Positions 36,543-43,410 of a stretch of 43,410 nt of DNA are shown in pieces (within the stretch, counting starts at the first letter, position 1; each line of letters begins with the position of its first letter). The position numbers were made by a program, and so were the translations under genes. The DNA comes from an uncultured Opitutia bacterium (GTDB taxonomy: Bacteria > Verrucomicrobiota > Verrucomicrobiia > Opitutales > Opitutaceae): positions 1-43,410 of the forward strand of contig CAIUOU010000185.1 of assembly GCA_903900845.1 (NCBI GenBank), in the 5' to 3' direction. The notes under the pieces were generated by a model that searched no databases, was not told where the DNA came from, and saw nothing but the letters and a program-made list of their open reading frames with translations.

Positions 36543-37373
36543 ATGCCGACGCCGGAACCCGTGATCGATCTCGAGGCCTACCTCGCGCGCATCGGCCACT
36601 CCGGAAGCCGCGCTCCGGATTTCGCGACCCTCGCCGCCATTCACGCCTGCCACGCGGGCACGATCCCTTTCGAAAACCTCGATATCCTGCTTGGCCGCCT
36701 GATCCCGACCGACCTCCCATCGATCGATCGCAAACTCGTGCGGGACCGCCGCGGCGGCTACTGCTTCGAACAGAACGCGCTGCTCGGCGCCGCGCTCCGC
36801 CAACTCGGCTTCATCGTCACGTCGCTGATCGGCCGGGTGCGCTGGCAGATTCCCGACGACGTGCCCACGCCCCTGGTGCATCAGCTCCTGCGCGTCGACA
36901 CGATCGACGCGGGTCCGTGCCTGGCCGACGTCGGCTTCGGCAGCATGTCGCTGCGCCACCCGCTGCGACTGGTCTATGACACGCCGCAACCGGGCTGCCT
37001 CGAACCCCGGCGTCTGGTGCGGCGCGGCGCGTTGGTCGCCCATCAGGCGCGGATCGGAGAAACCTGGGGCGATGTGTACACCTTCACGCTGGACCCGGTG
37101 CCCGCGGTCGACCTCGAGCTGGGCAATTGGTACACCTGCGCGCACCCAGAGTCCGCTTTCCGGCACAGCCTGCGCGCCTCTCTCACCCTCGGGGACCGAC
37201 GTCACACCCTGCTCAACCGCGAGCTCACCGTGCGCCATGCCGACGGCCGCGTGGAACGGAGGGAAATCGCCGACGCCGGGGAATTGCTCGCCGTGCTGGC
37301 GGAGTACTTCGGCCTGCGTTTCCCCGCCGCCACCCGCTTCGGATCCCGGCCCGACGCCCCGTGGCCCACCTGA
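36543..37373 (+). CDS. Arylamine N-acetyltransferase
   Basis: A 276-residue cytoplasmic NAT-family enzyme that transfers acetyl from acetyl-CoA to aromatic amines or hydrazines. The catalytic triad is visible: C74 in RRGGYCFEQNALL, H113 in TPLVHQLLRVD and D129 in CLADVGFGSM. IPFENLDILLGR near residue 42 and FCTCAHPES-like WYTCAHPESAFRH are family-typical. Length is normal. It starts two bases after the sulfatase stop, so the two are co-transcribed, an unusual pairing with no obvious metabolic link. Confidence 0.93.
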   Translation: MPTPEPVIDLEAYLARIGHSGSRAPDFATLAAIHACHAGTIPFENLDILLGRLIPTDLPSIDRKLVRDRRGGYCFEQNALLGAALRQLGFIVTSLIGRVRWQIPDDVPTPLVHQLLRVDTIDAGPCLADVGFGSMSLRHPLRLVYDTPQPGCLEPRRLVRRGALVAHQARIGETWGDVYTFTLDPVPAVDLELGNWYTCAHPESAFRHSLRASLTLGDRRHTLLNRELTVRHADGRVERREIADAGELLAVLAEYFGLRFPAATRFGSRPDAPWPT

Positions 37374-37596
37374 TGCGACCCGGAGGCGCGGTCCGCGCGG
37401 TGGCCGCGACCCAACGTGCGCTCCTTAGGTGGGAACCAGGCCCGTGCAGCCGGGGCGCTTCCCCGGAAGATCCGGGAGGAGTGCCGGGTGGCACGCGGCA
37501 GGAGGTCGCCGCGAAGAAGCGGGCATGGAACTTAACCGCTTTCCGTCCCGTTAAATCCGCTCGCGTCCCGGGGATGGGAGCGCGCCAATTTTCCCC
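37374..37596 (+). promoter_or_regulatory. Structured leader before the FAH-family gene (candidate)
   Basis: This 223-base gap holds several strong hairpins: CCGGGG-CGCTT-CCCCGG (37450-37466), an alternative CCCGG-AAGAT-CCGGG sharing its right arm (37462-37476), GTGCC-GGGT-GGCAC (37481-37494) and CGCGGC-AGGAGGTC-GCCGCG (37494-37513), the last with a Shine-Dalgarno-like AGGAGGT in its loop. A ten-codon frame (ATG at 37525, TAA at 37552) follows. The first two stems exclude each other. This could be an attenuator, but GC-rich DNA makes chance hairpins common. Confidence 0.3.
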
Positions 37597-38400
37597 GTGA
37601 AAATCATCCGCCACCTCACCCCGGCCGGACCCGCCCTTGCCGTGCTGCAGCCCGACGGCACCGCGCGCGCGCTCAGCGGCGACCTTTATGGCGATTTCTC
37701 GGTCTCCGGCCCCGCGTTCAAACCGGGCAAGCTCCTCGCCCCCGTGGCGCCGACGAATCTCCTCTGCATCGGTCTGAACTACCGGCGCCACGCCGCCGAG
37801 AGCAACAGCCCGCTCCCGCCGCACCCGGTGCTGTTCATGAAGAATACCGCCGCGGTGCAGCACCCCGGCGATCCCATCGAACTGCCCCGCGCCCTCGCCA
37901 GCCACAAGGTCGACTACGAGTGCGAGCTCGCCGTCGTCATCGGTCGCGCCGCCAAGAACGTCCCGCGCGAGCGCGCCCTCGACCACGTCCTAGGCTACAC
38001 CTGCGCCAACGATGTCTCCGCCCGCGACTGGCAGCGCGACGGCGGCGGCGGACAATGGTGCCAGGGCAAGGGCTTCGATACCTTCTGCCCGCTCGGGCCG
38101 GTGCTCGTGACACCCGACGAAATTCCGCATCCGAACGCCCTGCGCATCCGCACCGTGCTCAACGGCGAGGTCATGCAGGATTGGAGCACCGACGACATGA
38201 TCTTCGACGTGCCGGCCATCATCGCCTTTCTTAGCGCGAGCAAGACGCTCCTGCCCGGCACCGTGATCCTCACCGGCACCCCGCACGGCGTGGGCTTCGC
38301 CCGCAACCCGCCCGTGTGGCTGAAGTCCGGCGACACCGTGACCATCGAGATCGAAAAAATCGGCGCCCTGACGAACCCGGTGGTGGACGAGAAAGTCTGA
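37597..38400 (+). CDS. Fumarylacetoacetate hydrolase family protein
   Basis: A 267-residue FAH-fold enzyme. The GTG at 37597 (GGGATGGGAG lies 13-22 bases upstream) gives the usual N-terminus. Motifs: [43 protein letters not shown] (E108 and E110, metal ligands), [13 protein letters not shown] (D139), [26 protein letters not shown] and [19 protein letters not shown]. Relatives split or decarboxylate beta-diketo acids, for example 2-keto-3-deoxy sugar acids or acylpyruvates. The neighbourhood suggests sugar-acid catabolism but does not prove it. Confidence 0.93.
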   Translation: MKIIRHLTPAGPALAVLQPDGTARALSGDLYGDFSVSGPAFKPGKLLAPVAPTNLLCIGLNYRRHAAESNSPLPPHPVLFMKNTAAVQHPGDPIELPRALASHKVDYECELAVVIGRAAKNVPRERALDHVLGYTCANDVSARDWQRDGGGGQWCQGKGFDTFCPLGPVLVTPDEIPHPNALRIRTVLNGEVMQDWSTDDMIFDVPAIIAFLSASKTLLPGTVILTGTPHGVGFARNPPVWLKSGDTVTIEIEKIGALTNPVVDEKV

Positions 38401-38816
38401 CGGAGCCGGGGGCCTCCATGATGGCCGCGAAGAGGCGCACGAGGCGCAAGAGCGGGGTTCGAGTCACCCCAACCCGGGACAACCACGGATGGACTCGGAT
38501 TCACCCGGATGATGCAGGCGCGTGATTGCTTCGCGAGGCGCCAACCACGAGTGCACACTAACGGACACAAATGCGCGCGGGCGTCTCAACCGTCTCCCAC
38601 ATCCTCCTCCCCTCCGTGCCTCCGTGTGTCCGTGGTAAAACTCCCCTGATTTTTTAACCGCGGATTTCGCGGATGGAGCGGATGGCCAAAGCACCGAGCC
38701 GCGGTTCTAGTGGTTTTTCCGGGTGTTCCGAGAGTTCCGTGGGAAACCTTCGGCCTTCGAGCATTTAGCGTGTTTCGTGGTAGGAGCTACGCCCCCCGCC
38801 GACCCTTGCCGCAACC
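38401..38816. other. Repeat-filled intergenic region
   Basis: No gene seen between the FAH gene and the 3' end of the PEP-CTERM gene. It is almost wholly made of words shared with other gaps: 38421-38451 (GGCCGCGAAGAGGCGCACGA, inverted relative to 25318 and 40151), 38481-38513 and 38543-38571 (CCACGGAT family, the second diverged), 38611-38644 (CTCCGTGCCTCCGTGTGTCC, related to 42687), 38656-38686 (CCGCGGATTTCGCGGATGGA, inverted at 25441) and 38725-38785 (GTTCCGAGAGTTCCGTGGGA and GTGTTTCGTGGTAG, related to 40263 and 34859). Confidence 0.8.
38481..38513 (+). repeat. Dispersed repeat, 'CCACGGAT' family copy 3
   Basis: Reads AACCACGGATGGACTCGGAT followed by TCACCCGGATGAT. One frame spuriously encodes NHGWTRIHPDD, parallel to copies 2 and 4. 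A second, diverged copy follows at 38543-38571. Confidence 0.85.
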
Positions 38817-39722
38817 TCAACTTCCAACCTGAACCGCGCCGGGCGCCGCCCGGCGCTTCGCGCGCCAACGGCGGAGACCGAAGAGGCCCGCGCAGCCGGC
38901 CATCAGCATGGCGCCGTAGGTCGAAGGCTCGGGAATGGGCGTTGTGGCGAAGCCTAAAGAAGCACCATTCCAATAGGCGGTAGCACCCGCGGCCGAGTTA
39001 GCGCTTAGAGTAACTCCGGTTACCGAACTTCCTGCCGACAACGCCGAGGTTCCTGAATAAGACGGTGCGACTGCATCCGTCACCGTACCGCCTGAAAAGA
39101 CATTTGTTGCGATCAACGAATCTGTTCCCGAGGTCCAGTTTCTGACCGCCAGCGTCGCCCCGCTAGCTATATAAATGCTGGTAAAAGTCAGGGTAGATCC
39201 GCCTGTTACCGCCGATCCGAAGTCCAAAACGGAATTCCCAGTGACGTACAGGGAGCCGAACGAGTAACTGCCTGTTCCTCCTAGCGTGAGCGTTCCTGCC
39301 GCCAGCGTGAGCGCGGAAGTGGAGAGAGTGCTTGCGGTGCTGATCGTGAAGTTGGCGGAGGCTTTGAAATTCGGAGTGCCTTCAGCTCGGGTGACCGTGT
39401 TTGCAGTCACAGCGCTGGCTATTGTGACTTGAAAGGTACCGGTTCCATCGGTGCCTGCTGAAAAATTGGCATTGCTTCCAGATACCCATGCCCCAACGGG
39501 AGAACCAGAGTTGGCTCCCCCGCCTCTCGTAGTCCAACTTGTACCAGTCCAACTGTAGGAAGTACTACCCGCCACACCGGAGCCAGAGGTATTGGCGTTC
39601 ACATCGAAGAAGTAGGTTGTTTGCGCGCCTACGTCCGTAACCCAAAAACTTGATGCCAGCACCCACGCCGCTACGCGCAACGGCGCCCAAAGGGAGATGT
39701 TACTGCAGAGATAGGATTTCAC
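38817..39722 (-). CDS. PEP-CTERM sorting-domain protein, secreted
   Basis: A 301-residue secreted protein rich in Ser, Thr, Gly and Ala. It starts at a GTG (39722) with a signal peptide (APLRVAAWVLASSFWVTDVG). The middle is a low-complexity beta-rich region with autotransporter-like strands (TLTLGGTGSYSFGSLYVTGN, IYIASGATLAV). The C-terminus is a textbook PEP-CTERM signal: PIPEPSTYG, a hydrophobic segment, then LRRWRAKRR, recognised by exosortase. Base composition is clearly less GC-rich than its neighbours. Likely a surface or exopolysaccharide-associated protein; the function is unknown. The exosortase gene is not in the window. Confidence 0.9.
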   Translation of the reverse strand: MKSYLCSNISLWAPLRVAAWVLASSFWVTDVGAQTTYFFDVNANTSGSGVAGSTSYSWTGTSWTTRGGGANSGSPVGAWVSGSNANFSAGTDGTGTFQVTIASAVTANTVTRAEGTPNFKASANFTISTASTLSTSALTLAAGTLTLGGTGSYSFGSLYVTGNSVLDFGSAVTGGSTLTFTSIYIASGATLAVRNWTSGTDSLIATNVFSGGTVTDAVAPSYSGTSALSAGSSVTGVTLSANSAAGATAYWNGASLGFATTPIPEPSTYGAMLMAGCAGLFGLRRWRAKRRAAPGAVQVGS

Positions 39723-39830
39723 CGGAGAAGGGGAAGCGACGCCCTCTAGTCGACCCGGAATTGCCGGATCGGCCTGAGCGCCGAGGCGGAGACAGTCGTT
39801 ACTGTTGTCTTAGCGTCAAACATCAAAATG

Positions 39831-39842
39831 GGGTATTTACCC
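39831..39842. promoter_or_regulatory. Inverted repeat GGGTA-TT-TACCC, possible operator
   Basis: A 5-bp perfect inverted repeat with a two-base centre, about 110 bases upstream of the PEP-CTERM gene start, in an otherwise non-palindromic, AT-richer stretch. The size and position fit a small repressor or activator site. No protein is implied; it may be chance. Confidence 0.3.
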
Positions 39843-40110
39843 TATTTCCATCCCGTCCCAATCCGCCGCGCGAAATACCAACCCGAGAGGGTCAGCCCGT
39901 TCCAATTGAGCCGGCGCCACGAAACCCCGTCGGATCGCGCCCGCGTTAGCCATCGGCGAAATCTGCGGTGTACAATCCGGGGGCGGTACGAACGGCCTCC
40001 GGCCGGAGGCCCTCCTGAAATATCCTAGGCAAAACCCCGGCAACACCCGGCATGCCGACCGTCCAACGCCTGCTCAATCCCGTCCTCACCCGTCTCTGGC
40101 TCTTTGCTCA

Positions 40111-40140
40111 TCTGTGTGAATCCGTGTCGATCCGTGGTTG
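40111..40140 (-). repeat. Dispersed repeat, 'CCACGGAT' family copy 4
   Basis: Reverse complement reads CAACCACGGATCGACACGGA followed by TTCACACAGA. It spuriously encodes NHGSTRIHTDE on the minus strand. It is followed directly at 40151-40178 by the second repeat word. Confidence 0.85.
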
Positions 40141-40365
40141 GACCCGGCTTTTGCACCTCTTGCGCCTTTTCGCGGCCTACTCAGCGAGTAGCCGCCAGGA
40201 GGCATATTCGGCGCAGGCGTAGGGCGCACGCCCCACAGGCCGCGGTCGCTTGATTTCGCCGCGTGTTCCGCGGGTTCCGTGGGCCACCCTGGTCTTCCTT
40301 CCGGCGCAGCTCCGGCTCGCACCATGACCGCGGTTGATTCATCACCCACCGCACCTTTCATCTCC

Positions 40366-41442
40366 ATGCCAGCCCCGCGTTCTTCGGCCGTTTCCTCCAA
40401 GCGTAATCTGCCCCGCCGTTCCTTTCTCCGCACGGCGGCCGCCGCCGGCGCGGCGCTCGCCTCAGGCGGGGCGCCGTGGGTGCTGGCCCAATCCGCGGAC
40501 GCAGTGCTCGGCCAGGGAAAGTTCCGCTATCGCGTCGTTCCCGGCTGGGGTGTTCTCGGACCCGCGACGCCGGTCAAGGATTGCCACGGCATCGTGCGCG
40601 ACCGGGAGGGGCACATCATTCTCCTCACCAATCACACCGCCAACAACGTCATCGTCTACGACCGTGCCGGGCGTCTCGTGCACAAATGGGGCACGCGTTT
40701 TCCCGGCGCGCACGGGTTGTCGATCGTGGCAGAGGGCGGGCGAGAGGTCCTTTTCATCACCGACCTCAACACCTCGCGGGTGGTGAAAACCACCCTCGAC
40801 GGCACCGTCCTCGAGGAGTGGCGGTGGCCGCAGCACACCGGCAAATACACCGAGGAGAAACAGTACCGCCCGTCGTGGACCCTCCATCTGCCCACGGGCG
40901 ACTTCTTCATTCTCGACGGCTACGGGCGCGATTACATCTGCCACCACGGATCCGACGGTAAATTCCGCCGCATCTTCGGCGGCCAGGAGGGCGGCATCAC
41001 GCATTGGGGACCCCACGGAGGGATGGCCGACGTCCGTGATCCCGCCCGCCCGACGCTGCTCATCGCGATGAGCGACCAGCAGTACCTGCTCCGCCTCGGG
41101 CTTGATGGCGTCCACCTAGGCCGCACCGACCTGCCGGGGGGCAATCCCCGCCAGATTCGTTTCCACGACGGCCATTTCTTCGTCGCGCACCTCGCCGACA
41201 ACTGGCCGCAGGACCGCGCCAGCCGCGGCTTCGTCTCGGTGTTGGACAGTGATTTGCGCGTGCTCTCCAACGTTGCGGGCACGGGGCCGGAGTACGATGA
41301 CACCGGCCGCCTGCGGCGCATGCGCAGCCGCGAGCCGCTGTTCACGCACCCGCACGACCTGGTGGTCGACGACGACGGCAGCCTTTACGTCGCGCAGTTC
41401 GCCTCGGGCCAGACCTACCCGATCAAGCTGGAGCGGGTGTAG
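40366..41442 (+). CDS. Tat-exported beta-propeller (NHL-like) protein
   Basis: A 358-residue protein from the ATG at 40366; ATG 40324 and GTG 40279 are possible but give an overlong leader. The Tat signal is LPRRSFLRTAAAAGAALASG. The rest is built of repeated blades of NHL/6-bladed type: KDCHGIVRDREGHIILLTNH, NVIVYDRAGRLVHKWG, AHGLSIV, VVKTTLDGTVLEEWRWP, DFFILDGYGRDYI, and the last blade FTHPHDLVVDDDGSLYVAQF. Conserved His-Gly/Asp turns suggest a metal-dependent lyase-like or binding propeller, but no activity can be named. Its 3' end overlaps the convergent gene by 20 bases. Confidence 0.85.
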   Translation: MPAPRSSAVSSKRNLPRRSFLRTAAAAGAALASGGAPWVLAQSADAVLGQGKFRYRVVPGWGVLGPATPVKDCHGIVRDREGHIILLTNHTANNVIVYDRAGRLVHKWGTRFPGAHGLSIVAEGGREVLFITDLNTSRVVKTTLDGTVLEEWRWPQHTGKYTEEKQYRPSWTLHLPTGDFFILDGYGRDYICHHGSDGKFRRIFGGQEGGITHWGPHGGMADVRDPARPTLLIAMSDQQYLLRLGLDGVHLGRTDLPGGNPRQIRFHDGHFFVAHLADNWPQDRASRGFVSVLDSDLRVLSNVAGTGPEYDDTGRLRRMRSREPLFTHPHDLVVDDDGSLYVAQFASGQTYPIKLERV

Positions 41443-42328
41443 GCGCGGCCGCCAGCAGCTGGTCACAGAGCGCGATGAGCCGCGCGCGCAGCGGTTCCCC
41501 GCGCGCGGCGAACGCCCGCTGGTACCGCTCGTACTCGGCGCGTCCCGCCGGCGTCTCGATCGCGATCGGCTCGAACCCCAGCTCGCGCAGGTCGTACGGG
41601 CTGGCGCGCATGTCGATCTCGCGGATGGCCACGGCCAGCTCGAAGCCGTCGGCCGTGAGCTCGGCCGGCGTGAACGGGGCGAGTTTGAAGGCCCATTTGT
41701 AGAGATCCATATTGGCGTGCAGGCAGCCGCGCTGCTCCAGCGTCGCGGTGGTGACGCGGGTCGGCTGCAGGCGGTTGAGGGGACGCGCCGGCGCGGTGAA
41801 GAAACGGAACGCGTCGAAGTGAGAGCAGGTCACCGCGGCCGACTCCACCACGCGCGCGGTTTCCTCCGGTGAGAAGCGCAACGGCCACGCGTTGTGCCGA
41901 GTCTCGTCCGGGGTCTGCCGGTAGACCATCGCCCATTCATGCAGGCCAAAGCAGCCGAAGAAGGGCGACCGCGTCTGCATCGCCGCGAGCAGGCCGCGCA
42001 GCCAGCCGACGAATTGCCGGCGGTGTGCCGGCAGCGCGCCGGGATCGAGCATCACCACGGAGTGGCCCTCCGCGCGGGTCTCGCGGTACTCGGGCCAGCG
42101 GAGAAACTCCCGCGCGCCGTCCCCCGCAAGCGCGACCTCCGGGCCCGGGTGCCAGCGTTCGAGCCACGCCGGGCGGAACGCGTAGTAGGTGAAAAGAAAG
42201 TCGAGCACGGGATGCTTCTCACCGCGGCCGGCGCGTTCGCGATGCGGCTCGGTCCAGCGGCGCACGCGTTCGGCGTGCGCGGCCTGGCGGGCGCGCCATT
42301 CCGTTTCAGAGAGGACGACGGGAAGCAT
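41423..42328 (-). CDS. Conserved protein of a family annotated as 3-methyladenine DNA glycosylase
   Basis: A 301-residue cytoplasmic protein. SETEWRARQAAHAERVRRWT at the N-terminus, KHPVLDFLFTYYAFRPAWLE, WHPGPEVALAGD, FGCFGLHEWAMVYR, HFDAFRFFT, and NMDLYKWAFKLAP match what I recall of a bacterial family often labelled 3-methyladenine DNA glycosylase. It is not related to Tag, AlkA or AAG by motif (no HhH-GPD pattern), so the enzymatic label is unproven. Typical length, single gene, converging on the beta-propeller gene with a 20-base overlap. Confidence 0.7.
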   Translation of the reverse strand: MLPVVLSETEWRARQAAHAERVRRWTEPHRERAGRGEKHPVLDFLFTYYAFRPAWLERWHPGPEVALAGDGAREFLRWPEYRETRAEGHSVVMLDPGALPAHRRQFVGWLRGLLAAMQTRSPFFGCFGLHEWAMVYRQTPDETRHNAWPLRFSPEETARVVESAAVTCSHFDAFRFFTAPARPLNRLQPTRVTTATLEQRGCLHANMDLYKWAFKLAPFTPAELTADGFELAVAIREIDMRASPYDLRELGFEPIAIETPAGRAEYERYQRAFAARGEPLRARLIALCDQLLAAAPTPAPA

Positions 42329-42732
42329 GCGGGGAGGGTGCGCCGGGTTTCGCGTGCGGACCTCAGGGACGGCCGGCCGGCCGCCACGCGTGGTGTTGCT
42401 GCAGAAATACCAGCAGCGCGTCGCTCGCAGCGCGGGCGATCACCGGAGGAGCGGCTAACAAGGTCGCGAGGAGGATTCGGCTCATGAAACGCGGACCGGG
42501 GAAGAGCATGGCTTTTCCACGCGGATCAACACCGATCGGGCAGATCAGAGACGAGACTCGGTCGGGTAGAAGTCAGCGGTCGGAGCTGGGGCGGTTTTGA
42601 CCGGAGGTAACTGAGGCAACGGAGGTCGAGCGCTTGGCCGTCTCCCCAGCCTCACCCGCCTCCGACGTCTTCCGCATTTTCGCGCTCTCCGTGCCTCCGT
42701 GGCTCCGTGGTGAACCGCCCGGATTGCTTACG
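42329..42732. other. Intergenic region with repeat words
   Basis: No gene supported. It holds diverged or partial repeat copies: 42517-42539 (CCACGCGGATCAACACCGAT), 42603-42626 (GGAGGTAACTGAGGCAACGG, also at 25220) and 42687-42715 (CTCCGTGCCTCCGTGGCTCC, also at 38611). Short plus-strand frames extending from the neighbouring gene are shadows of it. Confidence 0.75.
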
Positions 42733-43410
42733 TCACACCGCGCGCGCGACGAGGCGGCGGACGCCCTCGATCGGGGCGCCGGTCACGGGCGTCACGCGGA
42801 GCGGGCAGCCCGCTCCCCAGAACGAGGTCAGCGCGGCGTGGGTGAGAATCGGGCCGCTGATGCCGGCGCCCAGCGTCGAGGGCGTTACCCCGGGAAAAAG
42901 ACGCGTCACGACGCGCAGCGCCAGCGAGACCAGTTCCCCGGCGGAGTCGGCGACGATCCGCCGCGCCTCGACGTCACCGTCCGCGGCGAGTGTGAGCAAC
43001 CTAGGCGCGAGGACGGCGATGAGCTGGTTGGGCTCGGCGTGCTGGTAGAAATGCCGCGTGAGCGTCGCGGCGTCGGCCACGGATCCAAGCCCGGCGTGGG
43101 CGCGCACGAGGGTCGAAAGCGCGGTCGGGGCGGACCAGCCCTGCAGCTCGAGCAGGGCACGGCCGATGGCGCGGCGGCCGAGATCGTAGCCGCTGCCCGG
43201 ATCGCCGAAACGCCAGCCGATCCCGCCGGCGTAGTGAATGGACCCGTCAGGGGCGCGCGCGGCGACGAACGATCCGGTGCCGCCGTGCAACACGAGGCCG
43301 GGTTGCCCGCCGGTCGCGAGCTCGAGCACGGGATGCGAGTCATCGGCCGAGAACGTGCGCCCGCAATCCGTGAACGTGGCGACGGTCTCGCTCCAGAAGG
43401 AGCGGTTGCC
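42733..43410 (-). CDS. BadF/BadG-type ATPase, N-acetylglucosamine-kinase-like (N-terminus cut by window edge)
   Basis: The frame stays open to the window edge, so only the C-terminal 225 residues are present. The sequence ALATG-like LELATGGQPGLVLHGGTGSF, YAGGIGWRFGDPGSGYDLGR and RAIGRALLE is the phosphate-2/adenosine part of the ASKHA fold shared by N-acetylglucosamine kinases and BadF/BadG ATPases. LGAGISGPILTHAAL near the C-terminus is typical of the kinase members. It probably phosphorylates an amino sugar, consistent with glycan use in this region. The missing N-terminus would carry the first ATP-binding DxGxT motif. Confidence 0.88.
   Translation of the reverse strand, partial: GNRSFWSETVATFTDCGRTFSADDSHPVLELATGGQPGLVLHGGTGSFVAARAPDGSIHYAGGIGWRFGDPGSGYDLGRRAIGRALLELQGWSAPTALSTLVRAHAGLGSVADAATLTRHFYQHAEPNQLIAVLAPRLLTLAADGDVEARRIVADSAGELVSLALRVVTRLFPGVTPSTLGAGISGPILTHAALTSFWGAGCPLRVTPVTGAPIEGVRRLVARAV

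Larger units (their letters stand above)
39723..40365. other. Intergenic region between the PEP-CTERM and beta-propeller genes
   Basis: These divergent genes leave about 640 bases. The left part (39723-39850) should hold the PEP-CTERM gene promoter: minus-strand TTGACG lies at 39814-39819, without a good -10, beside the inverted repeat at 39831. The right part carries repeats: 40111-40140 (CCACGGAT family), 40151-40178 (TGCGCCTTTTCGCGGCC word) and GTTCCGCGGGTTCCGTGGG near 40264. The start of the downstream gene is uncertain and could extend to 40324 or 40279. Confidence 0.7.

Noticed and set aside
37127-37600. 157-codon plus-strand frame over the NAT end and FAH leader
   Set aside because: It is out of frame with the NAT gene in its first half and has no motif; the rest is the structured gap.
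38707-38983. Overlapping short frames on both strands
   Set aside because: They are formed by repeat words and by the 3' end of the PEP-CTERM gene.
41869-42487. Plus-strand frames antisense to the glycosylase-like gene
   Set aside because: They are Arg/Ala/Pro-rich shadows of the minus-strand gene.

Overview
The window is a high-GC chromosomal segment from a member of Verrucomicrobiota, most likely family Opitutaceae. The strongest evidence is the 16S rRNA 5' end at the left edge (minus strand). It carries at positions 4-21 an exact match to the EUB338-III probe target, the variant that marks Verrucomicrobiota. Supporting features are a large TonB-dependent receptor with the SPFTV-type N-terminus common in Opitutaceae, a DUF1800/DUF1501 pair, a PEP-CTERM protein, several Tat-exported sugar-metabolism proteins and a sulfatase.

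Layout. 1-374: 5' part of 16S rRNA, preceded by an AT-rich leader with a boxA-like element. 970-5698: DUF1800 and DUF1501 exported proteins. 5831-8816: a compact four-gene set of DUF3570 outer-membrane barrel, variant ApbE flavin transferase, TlpA-like thioredoxin and small Gly/Cys-tailed DUF4266 lipoprotein. This is the best candidate in the window for a poorly described system. 9096-13105: a divergent membrane pyrophosphatase, a strong terminator, then a putative Na+/H+ antiporter. 13159-18336: type II secretion pseudopilin and assembly-platform genes gspG-H-I-J-K-L-M, followed by an HtrA/Deg protease. 20123-25083: housekeeping genes (rsfS, nadD, tRNA-Leu(UAA), a TrmH-type methyltransferase, ettA), a small gene that looks like a domesticated RAYT transposase, and a YkgJ-type cysteine-cluster protein.

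25084-42732: an accessory region with a TonB receptor, a SYLF protein, a Tat-exported Gfo/Idh/MocA oxidoreductase plus sugar isomerase pair, an esterase-like hydrolase, a putative glycoside hydrolase, sulfatase, arylamine N-acetyltransferase, FAH-family hydrolase, PEP-CTERM protein, beta-propeller protein and a glycosylase-like protein. The right edge cuts a BadF/N-acetylglucosamine-kinase-type gene. The theme is scavenging and periplasmic processing of (sulfated) glycans.

The intergenic gaps of this accessory region are filled with a dispersed vocabulary of short repeats shared between gaps in both orientations. An 8-bp tandem repeat lies directly upstream of the TonB receptor. No CRISPR array, insertion sequence, prophage or integrase was seen. 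All functional calls come from motif recognition by eye; no database search was run.
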